NCBI RefSeq assembly: GCF_024703995.1
Contig: NZ_JAMXQV010000032.1
Span: 62,001 to 126,000 of the forward strand
Reading direction: 5' to 3'
From: Amycolatopsis iheyensis
GTDB taxonomy: Bacteria; Actinomycetota; Actinomycetes; Mycobacteriales; Pseudonocardiaceae
Length of the DNA stretch: 64,000 bases
The translations under genes and the position numbers were made by a program. The notes under the pieces were generated by a model, which saw nothing but the letters and a program-made list of their open reading frames with translations, was not told the origin of the DNA and searched no databases. This document shows, in pieces, positions 50,844-57,992 of this stretch (positions are counted from its first letter, which is position 1; every line of letters begins with the position of its first letter).

Positions 50844-51877
50844 CCCTCGAACCGATCCGCCTCCCGGCCAACCAGCCGCCGCAGTTCTACCGCGGGGGCG
50901 ACGCGATCGCGGCGTTGCGCGGCGCGTCGTCCGACAAGAAGTTCGGCCCGGAGGACTGGGTCGCGTCGGTGAGCACCATGTTCGGCCAGGACACCAACGG
51001 CCTGACCAGGCTGCCCGACGGCGCGTGGCTGCGCGACGCCGTCCTGGCGAACCCGAACGGCTGGCTCGGCGCCAAGCACGTCGAGGCGCTCGGGACGTCG
51101 ACCGGCCTGCTGGTCAAGCTGCTCGACGCGGGCCAGCGGCTGCCCGTGCACTTCCACCCGGACGACGCCTTCGCGAAGCAGCACTTCGATTCGCACTTCG
51201 GCAAGACCGAGGCGTGGATCGTGGTCGGCACCTACGGCGACGACCCGCGTGTCTACCCCGGCTTCAAGGAGACACTGTCCAAGGCGACCGTGTCCGAGTG
51301 GACGCGGGAGCAGGACGTGCCGTCGATGCTGGGCGCGCTGAACAGCGTCCCGGTCACCGCGGGCGACACGGTCTACATCCCGGCGGGCCTGCCGCACGCG
51401 ATCGGCGAGGGCGTGTTCGTCGTCGAGCTGCAGCAGCCGACCGACTTCTCGCTGACCATCGAATGGCGGGACTTCCTCGCGTCACCGGAGAAGGGCCACC
51501 TCGGGATCGGCTTCGACACCGCGATCGAGGCCCTCGACACCTCCGGCTGGGACGACACCCGGCTCGAGACCATCATCAAGCGCACCGCCGGGGACAGCGC
51601 GTCCACCGTGGACCTGCTGGCCGGCGGATCGGAGCGGTTCTTCCGAGCCGACCAGCTGCGCACCGACAAGACGACAACGTTGTCATTGGACCCGTCGTTC
51701 TCGGTGCTCGTCGTCCTCGACGGCGAAGGCACCCTGCGCACCGAGCACGGCGGCGAGCACCCGCTGGCGAAGGGCGACACCTACGTCGTCCCGTTCGACG
51801 CCGGCCAGACCGAGCTTTCCGGCTCGGCGACGGTGATCCGGTGCCGTCCGCCGGCGCCGGAGGAGAGGCACGGATGA
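50840..51877 (+). CDS. manA: Class I mannose-6-phosphate isomerase
   Basis: 345 aa, GTG overlapping the LacI stop. Cupin-type PMI: LPVHFHPDDAF gives metal-binding His residues, GKTEAWIVVGT the conserved Glu, and VYIPAGLPHAIGEGVFVVEL the third His. A C-terminal cupin lobe ends it. It converts mannose-6-phosphate to fructose-6-phosphate. A mannokinase is not in the window and would be needed if free mannose is imported. The coding sequence contains a perfect copy of the LacI-type operator at 51673-51684. Confidence 0.85.
   Translation: MTLEPIRLPANQPPQFYRGGDAIAALRGASSDKKFGPEDWVASVSTMFGQDTNGLTRLPDGAWLRDAVLANPNGWLGAKHVEALGTSTGLLVKLLDAGQRLPVHFHPDDAFAKQHFDSHFGKTEAWIVVGTYGDDPRVYPGFKETLSKATVSEWTREQDVPSMLGALNSVPVTAGDTVYIPAGLPHAIGEGVFVVELQQPTDFSLTIEWRDFLASPEKGHLGIGFDTAIEALDTSGWDDTRLETIIKRTAGDSASTVDLLAGGSERFFRADQLRTDKTTTLSLDPSFSVLVVLDGEGTLRTEHGGEHPLAKGDTYVVPFDAGQTELSGSATVIRCRPPAPEERHG
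51673..51684. promoter_or_regulatory. Intragenic copy of the LacI-type operator
   Basis: GACAACGTTGTC, identical over 12 bases to the palindrome at 49793-49804, lies inside the isomerase gene about 190 bp before the ABC genes. It encodes T-T-T-L-S in frame. It could be a downstream operator for looping or roadblock repression. Confidence 0.5.
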
Positions 51878-52638
51878 GCGAAATCCTGCTGGACGCGGTC
51901 GACCTGACGAAGCACTACGGGTCGGTCGAAGCCCTGCGCGGAGCGTCTTTCCAAGCCCGCGCGGGGGAGGTGACGGCACTGATCGGCGACAACGGCGCCG
52001 GGAAGTCCACTTTGGTCAAGTGCCTCTCCGGGGCGGAACAGCCGACGTCGGGGAAGATCCTGCTGGACGGCAAGGAGGTGCACTTCGACTCGCCGACCAC
52101 GGCGCGCCGGCTGGGCATCGAGACCGTCTACCAGGACCTGGCGGTCGCGCCGGAGCTGGACCCGGCCGCGAACCTGTTCCTCGGCCGGGAAATCCACCGC
52201 AAGGGCTTCCTCGGCAAGCTCGGGATGCTGGACAAGGCCGAGATGCGGCGCCAGGCCATCGAGGAGTTCCAGCGCCTCGGCGTGACGCTGCAGAGCACCG
52301 ACGTGCCGATCGGCTCGCTGTCGGGCGGGCAGCGCCAGAGCGTCGCGGTCGCGCGGTCGGTCGTCTGGGCGTCGAAGGTCGTGTTCATGGACGAGCCGAC
52401 GGCCGCCCTGGGTGTCGTGCAGCGCGAGCGCGTGCTCGACGTCATCAAGAAAGTGCGCGACAAGGGCATCGCCGTCGTGCTGATCAGCCACAACATGCCC
52501 GAGGTGCTCTCGGTCGCCGACCGCGTCGAAGTCCTGCGGCTCGGCAAGCGCGTCGCCCGGTTCGCCGGGTCGGATACGAAACTCGAAGACCTCGTCGCCG
52601 CCATGACCGGCGCCCTCGTGCAGGAGGAGGCCGCGTGA
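51874..52638 (+). CDS. Sugar ABC transporter ATP-binding protein (single domain)
   Basis: 254 aa, ATG overlapping the isomerase stop. Walker A GDNGAGKST, signature LSGGQRQ, Walker B VVFMDEPTAALG, and SHNMPEV as H-loop. This is one nucleotide-binding domain, like FrcA, whereas RbsA/MglA-type importers have two, so it must work as a homodimer. YQDLAVAPELDPAANLFLGR is typical of the CUT2 class. Coupled to the permease gene by a 4-bp overlap. Confidence 0.92.
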   Translation: MSEILLDAVDLTKHYGSVEALRGASFQARAGEVTALIGDNGAGKSTLVKCLSGAEQPTSGKILLDGKEVHFDSPTTARRLGIETVYQDLAVAPELDPAANLFLGREIHRKGFLGKLGMLDKAEMRRQAIEEFQRLGVTLQSTDVPIGSLSGGQRQSVAVARSVVWASKVVFMDEPTAALGVVQRERVLDVIKKVRDKGIAVVLISHNMPEVLSVADRVEVLRLGKRVARFAGSDTKLEDLVAAMTGALVQEEAA

Positions 52639-53678
52639 CCGCGCCCACGAAGGACATCCAGGAGGCACCCGAGGCCGGCTTCGGCAAGCGGCCCCTCGGC
52701 AAGCGCCTGATCGGCGCGAACACGTTCTGGATCGCCCTCGTGCTGGTGGCGCTGATCGTGGTGTTCAGCGCGCTCGCGCCGAGCGCGTTCCCGACGCTGT
52801 ACAACTTCCAGCTGCTGCTCATCGAGACGGCCGTGCTGCTGGTGCTCTCGGTCGGCATGACGTTCGTGATCATCACCTCCGGCATCGACCTGTCCGTCGG
52901 TTCGGTGCTCATCTTCGCCGGCATGGTCGGCGGCAAGACGATGGAGGCGATGTCCGGCGGGAACGCGGGGCAGGCGGGCTGGGGCGTCATCATCGTCGGG
53001 CTGATCGTCGCCATCCTGGCGGGGACGGTGTGGGGACTGATCAACGGCTTCCTCATCGCCGTCGCGGGCATCCCCCCGCTGATCGTCACGCTCGGCACGA
53101 TGGGCGCGGCGCTCGGCGCGGCGCTGCTGCTCAACAACGGCAGCGATGTGCGCACGGTCCCGGTCATCCTGAACAAGCAGCTCGGCTACGGCACATCGCT
53201 CGGCATCGTGCCGAACCTGGTGCTGATCGCCGTCGTGCTCACCCTGGTCGGCGCGTGGCTGCTGCACACGACTAAGTTCGGCCGCTACACCTACGCGATC
53301 GGCTCGAACGCCGAAGGCGCGCGGCGGGCCGGCATCGGCGTCACCGCCCACCTGATGAAGGTCTACACGCTGACCGGCGTGCTGGCCGGGCTGGCCGGGT
53401 TCCTTTCGCTGGCCTACTACAACTCCACGACGATCACCGGGCACACCAGCGACAACCTGAACGCCATCGCGGCCACGGTGATGGGCGGGACGAGCCTCTT
53501 CGGCGGCGTCGGCTCCGTGCTCGGCACGGTGATCGGCGTGTTCATCCCGGCGGTGTTGAAGAAGGGCTTCGACATCACCGGCGTCCCGGACTTCTGGCAG
53601 ATGATCGCCGTCGGCGCGGTGCTGATCGCGGCGGTCTGGTTCGACCAGCGACGTCGTCGCCAACGCAACTCCCGCTGA
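52635..53678 (+). CDS. CUT2 sugar ABC transporter permease
   Basis: 347 aa, GTG overlapping the ATPase stop. Eight to ten membrane helices of the RbsC/FrcB family: SGIDLSVGSVLIFAGMVGG in the first third, GIPPLIVTLGTMGAALG, the coupling loop YAIGSNAEGARRAGI, and TVMGGTSLFGGVGSVLGTVI. It imports a monosaccharide, probably mannose, given the context. Confidence 0.92.
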   Translation: MTAPTKDIQEAPEAGFGKRPLGKRLIGANTFWIALVLVALIVVFSALAPSAFPTLYNFQLLLIETAVLLVLSVGMTFVIITSGIDLSVGSVLIFAGMVGGKTMEAMSGGNAGQAGWGVIIVGLIVAILAGTVWGLINGFLIAVAGIPPLIVTLGTMGAALGAALLLNNGSDVRTVPVILNKQLGYGTSLGIVPNLVLIAVVLTLVGAWLLHTTKFGRYTYAIGSNAEGARRAGIGVTAHLMKVYTLTGVLAGLAGFLSLAYYNSTTITGHTSDNLNAIAATVMGGTSLFGGVGSVLGTVIGVFIPAVLKKGFDITGVPDFWQMIAVGAVLIAAVWFDQRRRRQRNSR

Positions 53679-53707
53679 GTTCCCCCGAGTACAAAGAGGT
53701 GCTTCCG

Positions 53708-54706
53708 ATGAACTTGACCAAGACGCTCGTCGCCGCCGGAGCGCTCGCTTCGGCCGCGGCCCTGCTCACCGCGTGCGGCTCCGGCACGGTGGGCGACACC
53801 GGCTCGGGTGGCAGCCAGGCCAACTCCGCCAACGCGAAGAAGCTGGCGCTGATCCCGGGTGTCCAGGCCGAGCCGTTCTACATCTCCCTGCAGTGCGGCG
53901 CGCAGGCCGAGGCGAAGAAGCTCGGCTACGAGCTGACCACGCAGGCGCCCCAGAAGTTCGACGCGCCCCTGCAGACCCAGATCGTCAACGCGCTCGGCGC
54001 GAACCCGCCGGCGGCGATGCTCATCGCGCCGACCGACGACACCGCGATGCTCGCGCCGATCCAGCAGGTCAAGAACCGGGGCTCGAAGATCGTCGAGGTC
54101 GACACCGCGCTGAAGGACACCAGTGTGGCCGCGTCGTCGATCTCGTCGGACAACGTCGCCGGCGGCAAGCTGGCCGCGCAGACCATGGCGAAGCTGGCCG
54201 CCGGCAAGTCCGGCTCGGTGCTCGTCCTCGACACCATCGCCGGGACGTCGACGACCGCCGCCCGCGCGAAGGGCTTCGAGGACGAGCTGAAGAACACGCC
54301 GACCCTCAAGTCGATCGGGGTGCAGTTCACCCAGAACGAGCCCGACCAGGCCGCCTCCAAGGTGACCGCGGCGCTGGCCGCCAACCCGGACCTGATCGGC
54401 GTCTTCGCGACCAACCTCAACACCGGTGAGGGCGCGGCGACCGGCCTGCGCAACTCGGGCAAGGTCGGCGCGGTGAACCTGATCGGCTTCGACGCCAGCC
54501 CGTCGGAGGTCGAAGGCCTCAAGAACGGCCAGTACCAGGCCCTGATCGCGCAGGACCCGGCCTCGATCGGGACCCAGGGCGTCGACCAGGCGGTGGCGGC
54601 GATCGAGGGCAAGCCGGTGACGCGGAACCTGACCGCGCAGCTGCACTCGATCACCAAGGCCGACATGGAAGCCAACTCTCAGTACTTCTACAAGCAGAGC
54701 TGCTGA
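53708..54706 (+). CDS. Sugar ABC transporter substrate-binding lipoprotein
   Basis: 332 aa from ATG 53708, after AAAGAGG. Signal peptide with lipobox LLTAC, lipidated Cys23. Periplasmic-binding type I fold of the RbsB class (LIPGVQAEPFYISLQCGAQA, DTIAGTSTTAARAKGFEDEL, LIGVFATNLNTGEGAATGLR). Probably the binder of mannose or a small mannoside released by the GH92 enzymes. Last gene of the LacI operon, followed by a terminator. Confidence 0.92.
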   Translation: MNLTKTLVAAGALASAAALLTACGSGTVGDTGSGGSQANSANAKKLALIPGVQAEPFYISLQCGAQAEAKKLGYELTTQAPQKFDAPLQTQIVNALGANPPAAMLIAPTDDTAMLAPIQQVKNRGSKIVEVDTALKDTSVAASSISSDNVAGGKLAAQTMAKLAAGKSGSVLVLDTIAGTSTTAARAKGFEDELKNTPTLKSIGVQFTQNEPDQAASKVTAALAANPDLIGVFATNLNTGEGAATGLRNSGKVGAVNLIGFDASPSEVEGLKNGQYQALIAQDPASIGTQGVDQAVAAIEGKPVTRNLTAQLHSITKADMEANSQYFYKQSC

Positions 54707-54715
54707 CCCCGTCCG

Positions 54716-54758
54716 TCAGGGTCCTGCGAGGGGTGTGCGCGCCCTCGCAGGACCCTGA
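54716..54758 (+). terminator. Terminator of the LacI/isomerase/ABC operon
   Basis: TCAGGGTCCTGCGAGGG (54716-54732) and CCCTCGCAGGACCCTGA (54742-54758) are perfect 17-base arms with a 9-base loop, 9 bp after the lipoprotein stop. No T-tract. Confidence 0.8.
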
Positions 54759-54905
54759 CCAGCGGTTTCACCGCCTGTGATCGCTCACTGCCGGTCACCG
54801 CGGTGGGGTAACCGCTCACCGCACGACCGGTTCCCCCGCACGGGTGTCCCCCGTCACACTCGTCTGCACATGCATTGGCACATGCATGATCGCAGGGAGG
54901 GTGCG

Positions 54906-55601
54906 ATGAACTACGAGCGGCCGGCCATGCACCGGACGATCTTCGCCGTGGACGTCGAGGGCTACGGCGACCAGCGCAGGACCACACCACACCGCCTGGC
55001 GTTGCGCGAAGGGCTGTACCGCGCGCTGTTCCGGGCTTTCGACGACGCCGGTGTCCCGTGGCGGCACTGCCGGAGAGAGGACTGCGGTGACGGTGTCTTC
55101 GTCCTCGCGCCGGCGGAGATCCCCAAGGGGCCCTTCGTCGAGTACCTGCCGAACGCGCTCGCCGTGGCGGTGCACCGGCACAACCTGAACCACCACGCCG
55201 AGGCCCGGATCCGGCTGCGGATGGCGCTGCACGCGGGCGAAGTCGCCTACGACGACCACGGCGTCACCGCGCCGGCGATCAACCAGACGTTCCGGCTCCT
55301 GGAGGCGGCGCCGCTGAAGGACGCGCTCCGGTCGTCGCCCGGCGTGCTGGCGCTGATCACGTCGGCGTGGTTCTTCGACGAGGTCGTCCGGCACAGCGAG
55401 GGGCTCGACCCGACGACGTTCCGGCCGGTGCCGGTGGCGGTCAAGGAGACCCGCACGACCGGCTGGATCGCGTTGCCGGACCGGCCGTACCCGGCGAACG
55501 CGAGCCTGCTCGGCGACGTCACGGCGCTCGACGACTACCGGACCTGGCGCCGCTTCCGCCGCCACGCCCAGGTGCTGGCCGACCGCGACGGCCCCGCGTA
55601 G
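54906..55601 (+). CDS. Stand-alone nucleotide-cyclase-like protein
   Basis: 231 aa from ATG 54906 after GGAGGG (MNYERPAMHRTIFAVDVEGY). The core resembles class III nucleotide cyclases: FAVDVEGYGDQRRT with metal-type Asp residues, REDCGDGVFVLAPAEIPKGP, and ARIRLRMALHAGEVAYDDHG followed by INQTFRLLEA. Similar domains occur alone or fused to effectors in actinobacterial regulatory or conflict proteins. Whether it makes a cyclic nucleotide is not known. No effector gene is adjacent except the two-component genes 45 bp downstream. Confidence 0.65.
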   Translation: MNYERPAMHRTIFAVDVEGYGDQRRTTPHRLALREGLYRALFRAFDDAGVPWRHCRREDCGDGVFVLAPAEIPKGPFVEYLPNALAVAVHRHNLNHHAEARIRLRMALHAGEVAYDDHGVTAPAINQTFRLLEAAPLKDALRSSPGVLALITSAWFFDEVVRHSEGLDPTTFRPVPVAVKETRTTGWIALPDRPYPANASLLGDVTALDDYRTWRRFRRHAQVLADRDGPA

Positions 55602-55645
55602 CCGTAGGATCTGTTCCCCTGGACACGCTGCCGAGGGGAGGCCCG

Positions 55646-56698
55646 ATGACCGTGCGCCTGCGGCCGTCGTCCCGCGCCGACCCGCTGCCGGTGCTCGCCG
55701 CCGCCCGCCGGATCACCGACGACCTGCGAGACGGCCTGTCGGGCACCCGCGCCCGCCGCGCCGCGCACGGGCTGCGGCGGTTGTTCGGGTTCCCCGGGCT
55801 GGGTCTCACCGACCTGTCCGGCTCGCTGCTGTGGTCGGGCCGGCCGGGACCGGACGCGGTCGTCGCGTCGGTGCTCGACGGCGTCCTGCACACCGAGGAA
55901 CCCGGTTCGGCGCCGGACGTCATGGTGCTGCCGCTGCACGTCCACGACGAGCTCGCCGGGGCGCTGCTGGTCGTCGGCGACGTCGGGGACGCCGTCGCGG
56001 GCCAGGCCGCGGACCTCGTCGTGCAGGCACTGGAACGCGGCCGGCTCGAAGCGTCGGCGGACCAGGCCGCGCAGGCGGAGTTGCGGGCGTTGCGCGCGGA
56101 GATGTCGCCGCACTTCGTGTACAACGCGCTGACCGTGATCGCGTCGCTGGTGCGCTCGGACCCCGACCGTGCCCGCGACCTGATGCTCGACTTCGCCGAC
56201 TACACGCGGTACAGCCTGGCGCGCCACGGCGAGTACACGGTGGTCGCCGAGGAGTTCCGCGCGATCGAGACGTACCTGGCACTGCAACGCGCGGTGCTCG
56301 GCGAACGGCTGCGCGTCCAGGTGCGCGTCGCGCCGGAGATCCTCGCTGTCGCGGTGCCGTACCTGGTGCTGGAGCCGTTGGTGGAGAACGCGATCCGGCA
56401 CGGCATCGAGCCGCGCTCGGGCACCGGGCTGGTCCAGGTGCACGGCCAGGCGGAAGGGAACGACTGCGTGATCTTCGTCGAGGACGACGGCGTCGGCATG
56501 GACCCGAAGCGCGCGGCGGACATCCTGGCCGGCCGCACCGGCGACGACGACCCCGCCGGTCTCGGACTGGCCAATGTGGACAGACGGCTCCGGGACGTCT
56601 ACGGCGCCTGGTACGGCCTGACGGTGGAAACCGAGGTCGGCGCGGGCACCCGGGTGGTCGTGCGCGTGCCGCGGTTCCAGCCGGGGGTGCTGCCGTGA
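55646..56698 (+). CDS. LytS-type sensor histidine kinase
   Basis: 350 aa from ATG 55646, after GAGGGGAGG. No membrane helix. An N-terminal GAF-like region (residues 45-130) leads to the LytS His kinase with phospho-acceptor His156 (EMSPHFVYNALTVIASLV). N-box PLVENAIRHGIEP and G-boxes DDGVGM and GLGLANVDRRL follow. It is therefore probably cytosolic. It overlaps the response regulator start (GTGA). Confidence 0.9.
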   Translation: MTVRLRPSSRADPLPVLAAARRITDDLRDGLSGTRARRAAHGLRRLFGFPGLGLTDLSGSLLWSGRPGPDAVVASVLDGVLHTEEPGSAPDVMVLPLHVHDELAGALLVVGDVGDAVAGQAADLVVQALERGRLEASADQAAQAELRALRAEMSPHFVYNALTVIASLVRSDPDRARDLMLDFADYTRYSLARHGEYTVVAEEFRAIETYLALQRAVLGERLRVQVRVAPEILAVAVPYLVLEPLVENAIRHGIEPRSGTGLVQVHGQAEGNDCVIFVEDDGVGMDPKRAADILAGRTGDDDPAGLGLANVDRRLRDVYGAWYGLTVETEVGAGTRVVVRVPRFQPGVLP

Positions 56699-57447
56699 CC
56701 CTGCGCGTCCTCGCCGTCGACGACCTCCCACCCGCCCTGGACGAGCTGTGCACGCTGCTGCGCGAAGCACCCGAAGTCGGCGAAGTCGTCGGCGCCGGTG
56801 ACGCACTGAAGGCGTTGAAGCTGCTTCAGGCGGATCGCTTCGACGCGGTGTTCCTGGACATCTCCATGCCGGGTCTCGACGGTCTCGAACTGGCTTCGCT
56901 GCTGGCGAAGCTGAGCGAGCCCCCGGTGATCGTGTTCGTCACGGCCCACGACGGCCACGCGGTGACGGCGTACGGCATCGGCGCGGTGGACTACCTCCTG
57001 AAGCCGGTGCGCGCGGAACGCCTGTCGGCGGCGTTGGCGAAAGTGTCCCGCATGGCGACCCCCGCTTCCCGCTCGACGCCGGACGCGATGGCGGCGCTCC
57101 CGGTGGAGTCCGGCGGCCGCACCCGGTACGTCCGGCGTGACGACGTGTTGTTCGTGGAGGCCCACGGCGACTACGTCCGGCTGCACACGCGCGGCGGGGT
57201 GCACCTGGTGCGGATGCCGATCTCGCGGCTCGAGGAGTACTGGGAGGGCACCGGGTTCAGCCGGGTGCACCGCGGGTTCCTGCTGGCGGTGGGCGCGGTG
57301 CTGGAGCTGCGGAGTGACAGTGCGGGCGGCTTGCTGGCCCACACCGAGGCCGGCGATGTCCCGGTGAGCCGGCGCCATGCGAGGGACCTGCGGGACCGGT
57401 TGCTGGAAGCCGCCCAGCGCGGTCAGCTCGGACCGGGCCCGCGATGA
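56695..57447 (+). CDS. LytTR-type response regulator
   Basis: 250 aa, GTG overlapping the kinase stop. Receiver domain with phospho-acceptor Asp55 (VFLDISMPGLDGLE) and LKP loop (VDYLLKPVRAERL). LytTR DNA-binding domain at about residues 140-240 (VLFVEAHGDYVRLHTRGG, FSRVHRGFLLAV). Operon position before two symporter genes suggests it activates monocarboxylate uptake. LytS/LytTR systems elsewhere sense pyruvate or acetate-type compounds. Confidence 0.92.
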   Translation: MTLRVLAVDDLPPALDELCTLLREAPEVGEVVGAGDALKALKLLQADRFDAVFLDISMPGLDGLELASLLAKLSEPPVIVFVTAHDGHAVTAYGIGAVDYLLKPVRAERLSAALAKVSRMATPASRSTPDAMAALPVESGGRTRYVRRDDVLFVEAHGDYVRLHTRGGVHLVRMPISRLEEYWEGTGFSRVHRGFLLAVGAVLELRSDSAGGLLAHTEAGDVPVSRRHARDLRDRLLEAAQRGQLGPGPR

Positions 57448-57527
57448 GCCGCCCACCCGAGGCCGCCTGGCGCCGGCCGTGCAACAACCAGCCGCCCGCG
57501 ATCCCGCTCCGGCGAGGCCCGCGATGA
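57444..57527 (+). CDS. Possible 27-codon smORF linking LytTR and membrane-protein genes
   Basis: ATG overlaps the LytTR stop (ATGA), and its own TGA (57525-57527) overlaps the next gene's ATG in the same way. The nearby sequence GGCCCGCGATGAGC occurs at both junctions. The 27-residue product (MSRPPEAAWRRPCNNQPPAI and so on) is proline- and arginine-rich. It may serve only for translational coupling. Real protein status is uncertain. Confidence 0.4.
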   Translation: MSRPPEAAWRRPCNNQPPAIPLRRGPR

Positions 57528-57874
57528 GCAAGATCCGCCGGGTCGCCGTCACCAGCCCGCAGACCCGGCTCGCCCACGCCCGCCGCCGGTCCCGGCACCG
57601 CTGGCGCCAGCCGCGTCTCCCCGTCGGCGACACCCAGCGCGCGACCACCCTCTACCGCGCCCAGCGTCGCCGCGGGCTGCCCGCGCTCGTCCTGATGTTC
57701 GCCCTCCTGCTCGGGCTGCCGGGTGTCTTCGCGATCTTCCCCGGCCTGGACACCGCGCGGCTGCTGGGCATCCCGGTCTCGTGGCTGATGCTCGCGGTCC
57801 TCCCGTACCCGGCGATGGCGCTCCTCGCGCGTTGGCAGCTCCGCCGAGCCGAACGCCTCGAGGACGACGAGTGA
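57524..57874 (+). CDS. Small two-helix membrane protein
   Basis: 116 aa from ATG 57524 (MSKIRRVAVTSPQTRLAHAR). A very basic N-terminal 50 residues is followed by two hydrophobic helices (LPALVLMFALLLGLPGVFAI, GIPVSWLMLAVLPYPAMALL) and a charged tail. Small membrane proteins of this kind accompany actinobacterial SSS symporter genes, as DUF485 proteins accompany ActP. The role is probably as an accessory subunit. Confidence 0.65.
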   Translation: MSKIRRVAVTSPQTRLAHARRRSRHRWRQPRLPVGDTQRATTLYRAQRRRGLPALVLMFALLLGLPGVFAIFPGLDTARLLGIPVSWLMLAVLPYPAMALLARWQLRRAERLEDDE

Positions 57875-57888
57875 CCGCCCGGCCCCAT

Positions 57889-57973
57889 GCGCCCCAATGT
57901 GGCCTTCGGTGCGTCACACGCACCCATTGTGGCCTTCGGTGCGTCAGACGCAACCAAGGCCACATTGGGGCGC
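57889..57973. repeat. REP-like palindrome, copy B with internal duplication
   Basis: Outer arms are the same 18-base inverses as copy A (GCGCCCCAATGTGGCCTT at 57889-57906 and AAGGCCACATTGGGGCGC at 57956-57973). The centre contains an extra unit: TGTGGCCTTCGGTGCGTCA occurs twice, about 32 bp apart, the first copy forming a perfect GGTGCGT/ACGCACC stem. It lies in an intergenic gap within an operon, so it may attenuate transcription of the symporter. Confidence 0.85.
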
Positions 57974-57992
57974 ACGAGAGCGGAGCCGGCTA

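Noticed and set aside
43950..54706. The mannosidase locus as a gene island from another organism
   Set aside because: GC content, codon habits and operon style match the rest of the window. No flanking repeat, tRNA or integrase is seen.
41301..57973. The two palindromic repeat copies as a CRISPR-like array
   Set aside because: They are 16 kb apart, not regularly spaced, and no cas genes are present.
57897..57992. Symporter start inside the palindromic repeat
   Set aside because: The codons would be only translated repeat sequence; GTG 57993 begins the hydrophobic domain.
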